64,000 nt of DNA from Phyllostachys edulis (GCA_036346405.1 CM070546.1:107080826-107144825), one strand, 5' to 3'; positions 12,080 to 24,065 are shown, counted from the stretch's first letter. Numbers and translations are program-made. The notes: generated by a model not told the origin, from the letters alone.

Positions 12080-12215
12080 TTGATCCTACTGGGAGATTAG
12101 TGATTCAAGATCAATTTTTCGTGGCGGTGGTGACCGCGGCCCCAATGGATCCGACGGTGGCTCTGGGCACGCTTAGTGCCCGCAGAGTACATGCTCTTCG
12201 ACCGCCTCGCCACGA

Positions 12216-12446
12216 TGGAAAGTACTTTCCTTGGTCCTAAACTGATGTGGGACCCCTCTGAAAAATATCACAAGTTGTAAAACTAGTTTGATAAATTTTG
12301 GAGGTAAAACAATCCTTTAAACAACCTTAACGAATTTCCTGAGAAAAGTGCATTGCATAATAACCTCTGGAAATTTTATGCAAGGTTGATCTCATTGTCA
12401 GCAAGCTCCAGTTAAAATTTCATTAAATTTGGAGTTCAATTGCTAT
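12216..12446 (+). repeat. Fragment of a 5' LTR, duplicated at 13615..13845
   Basis: These 231 bp match 13615..13845 with only about three small differences (two single-base indels and one substitution). The second copy lies 200 bp inside the 5.4-kb LTR at 13414..18792, in the same orientation. The fragment is therefore what is left of the 5' LTR of that plus-strand element. Both its edges are deletion junctions: Tat sequence on the left and integrase sequence on the right. Confidence 0.85.
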
Positions 12447-13377
12447 GGGTAGGTCTTTTGGCGGAACTCTATATCGCCCGCATCGTGAGTTTGCACGGTG
12501 TGCCGAAGACGATTGTGTCGGATCGTGGATCCCTTTTCACGTCTCGCTTTTGGCATAGCTTGCAAGAAGCTATGGGAACTCGTTTGCTTTCAAAGACGGC
12601 ATTTCACCCCCAAACTGATGGTTAGACCGAGAGGGTCAACCAAGTTTTGGAAGACATGCTTCGTGCTTGTGTCCTTTCATATGGGAAGCATTGGGAGAAA
12701 TGCTTGCCATTCGCCGAGTTTTCTTATAACAACAAATTTTCAAAGCGGCCTCGGATGGCACCATTTGAGGCCTTGTACGGGAGAAAGTGTAGAACCCCGT
12801 TGAACTGGTCAGAGACCGGTGAGAGACCTCTCTTTGGCCCGGACTCAATCAATGAGGCCGAGCGCCAAGTCCAAATTTTATTCGGCGAGCTGCATGACGC
12901 ACCTCAATCCAGCAAAAGAGCTATGCGGATCGCCGTCGACGTGAGTTGCGTTTGAGCCTAATGACTTTGTTTATCTCAAAGTCTCTCCTTTGAAGGGCCA
13001 TCAACGCTTTGGGCCAAGGGCAGTTGGCTCCTCGATATGTCGGTCCCTACCGCGTTATCGAGAAGAAGGAGTTGTTGCCTATAAGTTGGAGTTGCAACTG
13101 CACTTGAGGGGGTACATGATGTTTTTCATGTGTCCCGGCTTAAGAAGTGCCTCCGTGTTCCAACCGAGGAAGCTCCGCTGGAAACCCTCGATGTCCGTGA
13201 AGATTTGACCTATCGCGAGCACCTGCTCACAGACTGGCGAGTCTGAACGAAGGACAAGGAATAAGACCATCAAGTTCCTTAAAGTTCAATTGGTCGAACC
13301 ATTCGAGGATGAGGCTACTTGGGAAAGAGAAGATCGTCTTCGTGCGGACTATCCATCTTTCTTTACCGAGTGAGCCA
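12447..13377 (+). pseudogene. Integrase C-terminal half of a plus-strand chromovirus
   Basis: The frame starting near 12440 encodes HGVPKTIVSDRGSLF (second catalytic Asp) and KTAFHPQTDG, then the catalytic-Glu segment. A TAG at 12623..12625 interrupts it at a usual Gln position. The same frame resumes with the LPFAEFSYNN and EALYGRKCRTP blocks typical of Ty3/gypsy chromovirus integrases. The C-terminal, chromodomain-type part follows to about 13374 in shifting frames. The first catalytic Asp and everything upstream are deleted. Most frame changes after 12940 look like one-base losses next to short homopolymers. Confidence 0.85.
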
Positions 13378-13400
13378 AATCTCGGGACGAGATTTTTGTA

Positions 13401-13410
13401 AGGGGGGAGA
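13401..13410 (+). promoter_or_regulatory. Polypurine tract before the 3' LTR
   Basis: AGGGGGGAGA followed by TTT lies directly before TGTAACATCCC. This is the expected plus-strand primer site of an LTR retrotransposon and fixes the left border of the LTR at 13414. Confidence 0.8.
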
Positions 13411-13413
13411 TTT

Positions 13414-16400
13414 TGTAACATCCCAAATGTATAATTGGGGTTTGTTCAAGTATAATTATATGTGTAGAAATTAAAAACTTTTTCTCACAACTTGAAAACC
13501 CCTAAAATCTCATGTAATTCTTGTCCAAGAGTTGTGTAGTCCAAAAACACAAAGCTCTTGTTGACCAAAAGTCAAATTCCTTTTCCAATTATCTTAAATC
13601 TTGTGCCCAACAATTGGAAAGTACTTTCCTTGGTCCTAAAACTGATGTGGGACCCTCTGAAAAATATCACAAGTTGTAAAACTAGTTTGATAAATTTTGG
13701 AGGTAAAACAATCCTTTAAACAACCTTAACGAATTTCCTGAGAAAAGTGCATTGCATAATAACCTCTGGAAATTTTATGCAAGGTTGATCTCATTGTCAG
13801 CAAGCTCCAGCTAAAATTTCATTAAATTTGGAGTTCAATTGCTATCTCAAATAATTCGATAAGTTTCATTTGTTAAAAACTAAATTTAAAAGCCTACACT
13901 GTTCCTTGGCTAGCCACTTTGCAAAGTTGGTCCATTTCAACCCCATCTCGACCTCCTTCCTCATTTGATGAGGTCGTCGAGCTGGATCCAATCCAAAGGC
14001 CACGACCTCCCCTCAACCAACGCACTCAGACCTCCCTTCGAAGTCCTCCGACCGCGTGGACCTCCTCGTCAACGTGGGCGCCAGACCTCCTCCGCGGTCA
14101 ACCCCGCAAAGACCTCCTCACTCATCGTCAGAACTGCTGGATCAAAGATCCACGGCCATGACCTCCCCGTGTTAAATCTCAAAGACCTCTCATTTTGTCT
14201 AGGTCATAGCCCTTGGATTAAGATCCAACCGCCCCGACCTCCTCTTGTTATCAAACCTCAAAACCACCTTCACCTTGGCGAGGTCATAGCTGTTGGATTT
14301 ACATCCAACCGCCTCCCGACCTCCCTCACCGTTAAACTAAACAAACCTCCCACCTAAACGAGGTCGAGCTGCTGGATCGATCCAATGACCCACGACCTCC
14401 TCAAAATATCTAGCGACAAGACCTCCCTATCTCATGTTGTGCACCGTTTGATTTGAAATCCACGGCCACGACCTCCTCCTCGTCTCATGCGATCGATCTC
14501 CTCACAAGACGTGAGGTCGCTGTTCTTAGATCTAAATCTAATGGCCATGACTTCCTTGTGTGTTGCGCAAGCTCAAGACCTACTTTTGCGCCACGCATGC
14601 AGGCTCAGACCTCCCTGCCTTGATCAACACCGTTGGATCAAAATCCAAAGGTCTTGACCTCCCTCGCACTTCACGCAAAGCCTCAGACCTCCCTTTGGTT
14701 GTGTGCCCTTGATTTTAATCCAAAGGCCATGACCTCCCCTCATGTCTTATGTTGGCGGCGTTAAGACCTCACAGAGGTCGCTGCTGGATGGAGATCCAAC
14801 GCTTTGGACCTCTGTCCTATTTTCCCACGTGCGCTTACACATTAAGGAAATCGGAGGGCCACGACCTCCCCATCCTGATCGTGTGGTGGGACCTCCTCCC
14901 ACCATTTGAGCGTAACGGTTCAAAATTGTCATCCGATGGTTAGGACCTCCCATGGTCTTATCCAACGGTCATAAAGACCTCCCGTTTTTCCTCCTTCCGG
15001 CGCGCCTGTGAGCTCTGAGCGGTGGAGTTAATGCACGCCCGCCACTGTGGTACTTTTCATCACTCTTTGTCGACCCGCATTTAATGCAGTCACTTTAAAA
15101 TCTCGGTCGGGTCAGCTCGAGGCTGACCTTGTCAACCTCATGTCCTTGCCACCCCATGGACCAACCTGTGGGCTAAGCTCACCATGGAGCTTAGCCCCAC
15201 CTCATAACCTTCACTCAGCTATAAGTTACCCCTTGAACTCTCCCGTGGCTTCCTTTGCACACAATTGATCTCACTTTGCACTTTGTGCGTGGTCGAGCCT
15301 CATCCCCAAACTCTCCTCCTCACCGTGGTCGCCATTGTCAAGGTCCTTGAGCTTCTCGGTGGCTCAGATTTCCAGTGGCTTCTCCTCCCTCTCTCGCTTC
15401 TATCTGGGCATCTCTGTGACCTCAACCCTAACTTCACCGGTGGTGGGGCATTTGCAGAGGTAGCCTAGTGGAGCTGGGAGCTTGGAGTTGGAGCTTGACT
15501 TGAAGCGGTGGAGCTCTCCATCTTCCCCAACTCCGGCCAAGACCATCCTCAACCTCATCGCAGATCTTTAGGACCTCCGTAACTCCTGGTAGTCCTTAGT
15601 TCTGCGGCACCAAGATGAATGAATGTCGCGGAGCTTTTGTTTGAGCATACGCTGAATGTCGCATGAGCTTCATTTTTGCTTTTCGGTTTTGGCCGTCTTT
15701 GGTCAATTTTGCCCTCTCGGCCACGGCGCTCAAAGCCGCCGCCGTTGAGAGGAGGTCCACCGGGCGCGCAACGTTATTGTGCACTCGGTGGTACCATTGA
15801 CCTCACCGGTGGGCTCTACATCGCCGGCGAGACCACTTCTTCACGCCGATCTTTGCCTGACGCCCCGAGCGTGTCATTGTCGCTTTTAGAACAAAGATTC
15901 ACCATTTTAATGCGCTAATCAATTGCTCCCATCATTGTAATCAATAGGGCGTTTTAACCGCTTTAAATCCACCCTTTAATGCGTGCATTTAAGACCTCCG
16001 TAGCTGACCTCCTCGTGGTCCTGCCACAAGACACGTTTTGTCTGCTGCTGCTGGCGCTACTGGGTCCGGGACGCCTGCATTCTCCCGTGGAGATCTGAGC
16101 GCCCAAGACCTCCCTTGCGCATCAGAAGCCGGCCTGCATCTCCTCGAGGTCTGTGGACGCTGAGGACCTCCGCTGGGACCTCCTCGAGGACATCCCAACC
16201 GCTGAGGACCTCCCTTTAGATCTGGTCCGTCCCGACCTCCTCATCGCTGTGGTCCGCTGATTCACCTTCAACGGCCATGACCTCCCTCACTCGCAAGATG
16301 TGTGTTGCTAGGAGGTCCAGGCCTCGACTCATGAGCTGCGTGTAAGCATTCTCCAGGAGGTCTGAGCCGCTAGATCTATGATCTGTGGCTCACGCCCTCC

Positions 16401-18792
16401 CATGTCCTTGTGGGTTTTAGAAATTCCAAGAATTCTTCATTATGAACCTAAATAAGGTATAAACTTTAGAATTTCGTATCTTTTTCATTTTAATTCCAAA
16501 TGAGGTCATTCAAATCGTGTTAGCTCTGTCTTGAACTTGACTTTAATCCAAAAATGATTGTAAGTTGAGTTCAGCTCCAGAGCATAGTTTTGCCATTAGA
16601 TTTTAAAACTCACTTTAAATATACACTTAAATCAATGCTTAACTTGTAAAACACATAACTAATGCTCTGAGATTATTTTTGGGTGAGACCAACTTTGTTG
16701 GTTTCTATTAATGAACTCACTGTGAAAATTGGTTTTGAGCATGTTGCTGTTAGGAAAATGAGGACTTGTGCATTATAATTTTGTTCAAGTTCTTGTTTTT
16801 GAAAATTTGTAGAGAGTGCAATATAGCTCCAAATGAGATGAACTCAATTGTGTTATTCATCTCATGAGGTGCTGGTTTTACAGTAAAAATTTCAGCTTCA
16901 CTTCTGTTCTAGAAAATGTTGCCTCATAATTAAATTAATGAATAGTGCGTTTGGTATTTTAGGGCTGAGCAGAATTGTTTTGCTCATAACTTTTGCATTG
17001 AGAATCCAAATCAATTGGTTCTTGTTTCAAAATTCCCTAAAAATCACCCTCTTGTTGCTGTAGAAAATTCAGAGAATTTGGAGTTCGTTTGTTGTGCTGT
17101 CTTTGTTGTTTTTCGTCGTTTTATCGGTTCTTTTTCGCCTTCCGTTAGGTTTCGACATTTGTGGTGATCCCGAGAGAGACCCTCCGCAACAAATTGACCA
17201 GCAACAGCAAGGCAAGCAGTTTGATCATTTCCATCATTGTCCCATTACTTTAAAGCTTAATATATCGTTTTACTTCTATGTATGCATGCTACTTTGTGTT
17301 AAATGTCGCTAGCAAGCCTATAGTTGCATAATCTCAGAGGAATTGTTTATCCTCTACTACCATGAGCCTAGGTTATTTGCTGTGGTTTGAGCTCGTTGGA
17401 TGAGCTCTTATCACTTAGTAGTTCGATTTAAATTACTTAGACATGCTTAGTTTTCGATAGAATGGGCGATCATCGACTTAGTCGATGGTCTTGATCACTC
17501 AAAACCGATTATTACTCCTATATGTCCAAAGACTTGTGCTTTGATTAATTTGTAAAATCAAAACTGAAAATAAAAGATTGATTTAGACTTGGGCATATTG
17601 GATGGATGGCGTGGTTTTTGGATGTGGTGGTATGCCCGGGTCCCTAAGGACCGAGTACTTGGGTCACTAAGCTGCGATTTTATGTATAACCACACGAGGG
17701 GCATATGGAACCCTCTTGACTAAGTACTTTGGGCGGTGTTAATTGGGGTCGCTCGGTTGGTGTGTTTTAAAGATAAAATGTGTGTGTGATGTGGGAGGAG
17801 CGTTAGCTTCCGGGTAGGTTGTGTGATGTCTCCTTCTCCCGTGGGTTGTGCGACTTAATTAGCATTGTCCATTGGAAATGTCTCAGAGGACTTAGCTGCG
17901 CGCAAGATACCAAAGGTAGTGTGCCTAATGGAAAGGCGGCCTCGACGTGTGGGTACAGTGGTACACCCCGCAGGATAAAACTATTCAATAGCCTCGCCCT
18001 AGGTTATGGACATGCTTGGTAAGGTCGTTCAAGACTAGACTACAACCTTTAATTAAAACTTGACATGGTTGGTATGAACGGGAGTTCATGCTATTGTTTG
18101 TGGTGACTTGGGTTGGTCACTTCCAGTTGTTCTTGTTGTTGTTACCTTGTTATTTATCTCGTTGTTATTTCAACAATTAAAAATGCTTTGTCAAATTGCT
18201 TTCAATCTACTATATTATTGCAAATGAAACTTGCTTTATGCTAAAATGAGTCCAAAGTCTCATCCACTTAAATAAAGCTTGCATGTAGCTATTTATAGTT
18301 CTCGTTATCTCACACGAAGTCTTATGAGTACTTTATGTACTCATCCGCCCGTGGTTGTGGTAATTTTTGTGGCTTTTGTTGCAGAGGAAGAAGGAGAGCT
18401 CCAAGAGCCTCTCTTTTGTGCTACGTGTTGCAGTTTCTTCGACGACTAGCTTGGCGGTCCGGTCAGATGCCTAGGGGTTAAGGCACACTGATTGGCTTTG
18501 TGTTATAGCCATCTTTATGGCACTTTTGCTTCCGCTGTTATCTTACTTCTTCTTGTTGCTATTTGGCCTAAGGGCCCCTCTTTTGTAATAACCTATCCTT
18601 ATTAATATTAACTTCTGGTTTGTTGCTTATGTACTAGGTGTTGTATGGAATTGATACATTCTTTTGTTGTGAGGTATGTATACTGCATTCTGGGAAGTAT
18701 ACATCTCTCGAGACTGGGTTTAGTTGGTTGATAATACTAGGGTCAATTGGAGGACTAAGTATTATGAGCCGAATAAACATCGGGGTCTCACA
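13414..18792 (+). repeat. 3' LTR (5.4 kb) of the plus-strand chromovirus
   Basis: It begins TGTAACATCCC after a polypurine tract and ends GGGTCTCACA, the usual 5'-TG...CA-3' termini. At about 5.38 kb it is long for an LTR, though LTRs of several kb occur in grass chromoviruses. The right end adjoins integrase sequence of the outer minus-strand element, so this element inserted into that integrase. The following AATCC would be the target-site duplication, whose left partner is lost. The LTR contains a large CCTCC-rich repeat field (13965..16400) and then AT-rich sequence without ORFs longer than about 80 codons. Confidence 0.8.
13965..16400 (+). repeat. Imperfect tandem repeats with ACGACCTCC and GGATn(6)ATCCAA motifs
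   Basis: A loose unit of roughly 70 to 100 bp repeats across 13965..14990 and again, weaker, across 15985..16390. Each unit combines a near-palindromic TTGGATnnnnATCCAA core, a following GGCCACGACCTCC, and one or more GACCTCC copies. The strand bias of CCTCC is strong. The open frames here have low-complexity composition and no domain. Confidence 0.7.
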
Positions 18793-20586
18793 AATCCTGC
18801 GGGTCGTTGGTGCTCTGTCTTAACTCTCTGGCATACATCACAACGAGCAACATACTCAACAATTTCTCGCTTCATGCTAACCCATCAATATTCTTCTTTG
18901 AAATCCTAGTACATCTTGGTACTGTCAGGATGAATGGAATGAGGAGATTCATGGGCTTCGCGCAATATCATTTGTTTTATTTCTCTATGATCAGGTACAC
19001 AAATATGGTTTCTAAACCAAACGGTACCCTGTTCATCCTTAGAAAATTCTAGGGCTTTTCCTCTTCTCATATTTTTATGAATTTCTTTGGTATCCTCATC
19101 TGTTTTCTGATTTTCTCGGATTTGCTCTTGAATTGTGGGTTTTACTTCTAGAGTGTTTACACAAGCATTACGTACTATTTCCAAATTCAAATATTTCATC
19201 TCCTCAAATGATTTTGGCTGCGACCAAAACCGTGTTGCAATAAACTTTTTTGCTCAAAGCATCTGCCACCAAATTTGCTTTACTAGTATGGCAGGGAATG
19301 CCAATGTCATAGTCTTTTATTAACTCTAACCATCTTCTTTTCCTTAGGTTGAGTTTTGATTGAGTGAAGATATATTTCAGACTCTTATGGTCCATGAAAA
19401 TCTCGTAGCGATTACCAATGAGATAATACCACCAAATTTTAGAGCATGCACAATTGCTGCTAACTCCAAATCATGTGTCAGGTAATTCCCTTCATGGGGT
19501 CGTAATTGACGATATGCATAAGCTATAACTTTGCCTTCTTGCATCAACACACATCCAAGTCCTTGACGTGAAGCATCACAAAATACCTCAAAATCCTTAT
19601 GAATATCAGGCAAAACTAACACCAGTGTAGAAACTTGTCTTTGCTTCAACTCTTGGAAACTCTTCTCACAAGCTTCTATCCATTCAAACTTCTTTCCTTC
19701 TTTAACAGTTGAGTCATGGGTCTAGCGGTCTTGGAAAAACCTTCTGTAACCTCCTAAACCAAGCAAACTTCTTACTTCTGTAACAGACTTGGGCTGCTTC
19801 TAGTCCATTACGGCTTTAACTTTAGTAGGATCTACAACAACTCCACCTACTGACACAATGTGACCAAGGAAAGCCACTTGTCTTAACCAAAAATCACTCT
19901 TGCTGAGTTTGGCATAGAGTTGATGTTCTCTAAGTTTTCCAATACAGTCCTGAGATGTTTTTCATTCTCTCCTCCATCTTTGGAGTAGATGAGAATGTCA
20001 TCGATAAATACAACTACAAACTGATTCAAGAACTCCATGGACACCTTGTTCATCATATTCATGAAGTAACCGATGAATTTGTCAAACCAAAAGGCATCTT
20101 TGTAAACTTGCACAGTCCATATCTGGATGTAAAGGCAGTCTTGGGATTGTCCTCGGGTCTGATCTTCAATTGACGATAGCCGAATCTCAAATCAATCTTG
20201 GAGAATACACTTGCTCCTTTTAGCTGATCAAAGAGGACATCGATCCTGGGCAATGGATACTTGTTCTTGATTGTGACTTCATTGAGTGATCTGTAATCCA
20301 CACATATCCTCATACTATTGTCCTTTTTCTTGACAAATAGTATCAGTGGTCCCTAAGGTAACGAACTTGGTTGAATGTAACCCTTGCTTTGCAATTCTTC
20401 GATCTGCTTCTTCAATTCTGTTAACTCAATAGCAGACATTTTGTATGGTCTCTTTGAAATTGGAGCAGTCCCTCGGACTAAGTCAGTTAGGAACATAATA
20501 TCCATATCTGGTGGCATACCGGGTAAATCTTCAAGAAATACACTCGGATAGTCTTGTACCACTGGTATTTCTTCTATCTCTACTTC
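18793..20586 (-). pseudogene. RT, RNase H and integrase zinc-binding part of the outer chromovirus
   Basis: Read from right to left on the minus strand: 20353..20616 holds the linker with YPSVFLEDLPG. 20059..20313 carries MRICVDYRSLNE and YPLPRIDVLFDQL. 19883..20113 carries the RT catalytic box FIDDILIYSK. 19204..19649 encodes the RNase H-type domain with a DHKSLKYIFTQ block. 18906..19199 encodes the start of integrase with GTVWFRNHICVPD and REAHESPHSIHPDSTKMY. The zinc-binding Cys pair (CDVCQ) is visible near 18830. The pol is cut at 18793 by the plus-strand LTR, so the integrase core is missing. Frame changes separate the blocks. Confidence 0.88.
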
Positions 20587-20591
20587 CTTAT

Positions 20592-22226
20592 TGTTGGAAA
20601 TATGCCCTAGAGGCAATCATAGAGATGATTATATTTCATTATGTTCATAATATTGGATAATGTGTTATCCTGTTCCTTGAATGAATCATTGGTTATGAAG
20701 ATTAACAAGTATGTGACTTGTTGGTGAAACTCTTAACTTATATGATGTCGTTTCTAAATGTATCCTCGGCCTGATGTCAATGGTCGAATACTATTGACTC
20801 TATCGACCAGCACATTGTATTGATTGATGATCATGTTTCACCGGTCATGGATATAGGGATATCGAATCAATAATGTGAACACATGTTAGAGAACATGGGG
20901 TTGGATTGACCCACCTTGAGACATTGTTGAGATTGCTATGATTCTATGTGTCGTTAGTTGGTCTCAAGCAATGGTGATGTATAATCCTTAGGCCTAAGAT
21001 CAGCATGGTTTCCTACATGTGTAATAGCACTCTTAGGGGTTGCCAATCGCTACTTGTAACCGGGTAGTTATAAAGGTAGCTTTCGGGTATGCTATGAAAC
21101 ATGCAGATGAATGTGACTGGTCGGATATGGGATTTGCCCTTTCTAACATAACAGGAGAGATGTCTCTGGGCCCCTCGTTGTGGTCGGATAAAGAAAGTGC
21201 ATGGCCATACCACTAGTGGTCGAAGTGTTCGATCACGTGAAGTTATTCGATACTCGATCGAGAAAGTATTGAACAGTCCATGGATGACACAACATCTCAC
21301 CTAGAGTTCAACCAGACATCGTGAGGCAAAGGGAGAATACACGAGTAGGTCGCTTAGTTCGATCAGTTATGGACTGGTCATATGGAGATACGAGCTGGTC
21401 GTAGACTGGTCGAATGTAATCACAGAGTGGTCAAAACCTGGTCGTAATGGGTTACGAACTGGTCGTGACCAAATACGAACTGGTCGTATAGATATAGGAC
21501 CTGGTCGTAAGTGATGGGGACCTAGTCGTAGATCATATTGCACTAAGGTTTGTCCGATATAATTTGTGTGTATTCGGGAATCGTTATGTCCTGCTAGGAA
21601 CCGCTAACGACTCATGATCGGAAAGGGTTTTCGAGTCACAACCGATTACGCATGAACCTACAAGGTCACACACTTAACGGGTTGGAACAAACCAGTAAGG
21701 ATAAAATTTGTCAAACGTGTTCGGATAGGATCCATCACGAGCACTATATAAGGAGATGCATGAGGCTATTGGGAAGGGGGTGAACGTAACAGACAACACA
21801 CACGAAAGTCTTGAGTTGAGTTGTTCCACCGAAACCCTAGCCACCATCTTCCTGAGATCTCTGCCGTGTGACTTGGTGCTAGCACACCAGCGCATGGTTG
21901 TTCCTCCCTGGACGTGTGGATACCGTTGAGGCGCTACTGCGCTTGCTGTTGTGCTTGAGGACAATCCGCGATCTGCATAATGAACTGCAGAGGTTGCTGG
22001 AGGAGAAGATCGACCACGACCACCGCACCGACGTGCTCGACGCTAGACGATCGACTACGACCACTACATTGACGCGCTCTTTGTTGGACCAGGCTGCTCC
22101 AACCCTTCTTCCGCTGCTCTGCGCGTTTGGTAGTAATGATCTGTGATTATCTACTTGCTTGGCTTCCTGGTTTACCTAGTAGAACATTTTGATCTGTTGC
22201 TATCGTAGCCTACCTGTGACCCAACA
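20592..22226 (+). mobile_element. Solo LTR with perfect 5-bp target-site duplication
   Basis: The 1635-bp unit begins TGTTGGAAATATGCCC and ends GACCCAACA. CTTAT lies immediately on both sides (20587..20591 and 22227..22231). It interrupts the outer chromovirus between protease and RT: the protein frames continue on either side and no internal retroelement sequence is present. The start resembles copia-type LTRs common in grasses. A plus-strand TATA box (CTATATAAGG, 21744..21753) lies in its right third, so transcription would run rightwards. Confidence 0.9.
21369..21530 (+). repeat. Short-period ACTGGTCGTA repeat array inside the solo LTR
   Basis: ACTGGTCGTA or a close variant appears about nine times, spaced roughly 13 to 24 bp apart. 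It lies some 210 bp upstream of the LTR TATA box. Regular repeats in this position are often enhancer-like elements of LTRs, but no function is shown. Confidence 0.7.
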
Positions 22227-22231
22227 CTTAT

Positions 22232-22868
22232 GACCGTTAAGGATCGAGTCTTCTTCGTCAGGAATCTTTGGTCTGAATTCCACTTTGATCTCTTGGTCAT
22301 TTGTAAGTGTGATAGATCTATTGGTATAGTCTATATAACCGTGATTCTTGGCTAACAAATCCATTCCAAGGATTATATCTATGCCTTGAGATTGTAAAAC
22401 TATCAAGTCTGCCAAGAAGGCTACTACTGATATTTCCAGCGTAAGATTTGGGCAAAAAGAATTAGTCCTCATTTCCGAGCCCGGAGAATGGATTATCATA
22501 GGGTTAACTAAGGAAGAGTTAGATAACCCATAATTTCCCACAAACTTATTTGAAATAAAGCAATGCGAAGCTCCTGAATCGAAGAAAACTGATGCTAGCA
22601 TTGAATTGACAAGAAACGTACCAAGAACCACATCTAGTGCAGTATGAGCTTCTTTAGCCATGACATGATTCACACGACCCTTCATAAACTGAGCTGGCTT
22701 CTTAGCAATTAGAGTGCTGCTGATAGCCAGAACTCCTGCCATTGGCTTAGCTAGTACAGCTGGAAGACATCGTTTAGGACACTTGTTGGCAAAGTGTCCC
22801 ATCTCCTGGCCTCCTGGAGAAGGGTTGCAGAAGCCAGAGTTGTTGGAGCTGGGCACAAGCATAGACAT
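22232..22868 (-). pseudogene. Zinc knuckle and aspartic protease of the outer chromovirus
   Basis: The minus-strand frame contains MGHFANKCPKR, the second half of a CCHC zinc knuckle whose first Cys pair is degraded. VFFDSGASHCFIS follows, the aspartic protease active site (D-S-G), and then IDIILGMDLLAKNHG, the conserved ILGMDWL-type block. The retroviral-type protease releases mature proteins from the polyprotein. The frame runs into the solo LTR at 22226 and resumes as RT beyond 20592. It is open over about 210 codons, one of the better preserved parts of this element. Confidence 0.88.
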
Positions 22869-23033
22869 CCTTGAAGATGACGAAGATTGAAATCTGCCAC
22901 GCTGCGGCTGCTAAAAAGGAGTGGTGTGGGGCTTGGGAAATCCTCCCAAGTTAAACTTCTAAGTCACCATCCTTCTCTTGTGGTTCTCCATTTCTTGGTG
23001 CTTGCCTTCTTGACAAATGACCTTATTCACCAA

Positions 23034-23759
23034 CTATTGAAAGTCAATGTAGTCATGAGCAATTAGGCAGACGGGGAGATAATCATTGAGGCCTTCTAAG
23101 AAATGCTCTTGCTTTGCCTCATCAGTGGCCACGTCTTCTGGAGCATAACGTGCCAACTGGTTAAACTTGTGCAGATACTCATTGACGGTATGGTTGCCCT
23201 GGTGCAAAGTACAGAGCTCTTTCTTCTTCAGAGCCACCATGCTGGAAGGAATGTGTGCATGGCGGAAAGCTTGCACAAACTCGTTCCAAGTGATCGCTTG
23301 AGCATCAACGTGGGATTAAGTGAAGTTGTCCCACCATTATGAAGCTGGCCCCATAAGCTGGTGAGCGGTGAACATAACTCTCTCAGGGTCACTACATTGG
23401 GCAATGTCTAACTTCTTGCCAATTGCTTGGAGCCAATCGTCAGTATCCATTGGCTTAGTGCTGCTAGAAAATGTTGGAGGTCACATCCTCATAAATTATG
23501 ATATGTTGGCCCTTTGAGGTGGTGCAGGCGGAGCATGGGCTGCTGCTGCTTGCAAGTTTTGAGTGCAGTTGAGGGATTGGTTAAGCAGATCAATCAAGTG
23601 GGACTGTTTGGCCATCATCTGACACCAGTCGGGTCCATCAGCTTGAGGTGGTGGTGGTTGTAGAATCGGGTTGTTCTGATAGTCAGCGTTCTCGTTGCCC
23701 TGTCCACTTGCACTTCCGCTACCTGTTCTGTGAATTGTCACCATCTGCCAGAACTCCAA
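23034..23759 (-). pseudogene. Gag of the outer chromovirus
   Basis: 23034..23276 encodes the retrotransposon gag core, including LHQGNHTVNEYLHKFNQLAR and FLEGLNDYL. 23496..23759 encodes the N-terminal part, with a Gln/Pro-rich stretch and a Leu-rich helix. Stops and a frame change separate them near 23330..23490. In intact relatives this protein forms the virus-like particle. Confidence 0.82.
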
Positions 23760-24008
23760 GACTTAGAAAAGATAGACGAAGGAAAACTAAGGAGGATAGA
23801 TTTAAAACAACACCAAGAACCAAGAACAACCACAAAAGAGCAACTCTTTCTGAAATAACTTTTATTTTATTTTATTTTATTTTTTGATTGTGGCTGCCAC
23901 AAGAGGAAATGACAGCTCATAATTCCATCTAAATGTGAAAAGAAAAAGGCCTAGGCCCTAGACCCATGGGACTCAACACGAAACTGACTGATGTACGCTC
24001 ACGTGTTG

Positions 24009-24065
24009 CCCGTACGATGCCCCTTTGCCCGTACAATGCCCCTTTGCCCGTACAATGCCCCTTTG
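24009..24065. repeat. Three tandem copies of a 19-bp unit
   Basis: CCCGTACAATGCCCCTTTG is repeated three times head to tail; the first copy has G in place of A in the ninth position. It lies in the leader of the outer chromovirus. Confidence 0.9.

Larger units (their letters stand above)
565..12215 (-). mobile_element. Truncated Tat-lineage Ty3/gypsy retrotransposon
   Basis: On the minus strand, gag (11492..12079), protease region (10338..10731), reverse transcriptase and RNase H (8214..9900) and integrase (7419..8101) follow in the Ty3/gypsy order. An extra ORF in the opposite orientation (2936..5770) lies between the integrase and the 3' LTR. That arrangement is known for Tat-lineage elements of grasses. 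The element begins TGTTGACGG at 565 inside the outer LTR and stops at 12215, about 135 bp upstream of gag, where a fragment of a different LTR is joined. The 5' LTR is missing. All ORFs carry stops and frameshifts, so it is not autonomous. Confidence 0.72.

Noticed and set aside
12216..13845. The 231-bp repeat pair as a MITE or as inverted ends of a small transposon
   Set aside because: The copies are in direct orientation, lack terminal inverted repeats, and one is clearly an internal part of an LTR.
24009..24065. CRISPR-like array
   Set aside because: The three 19-bp units are directly adjacent without spacers, and the genome is a plant.
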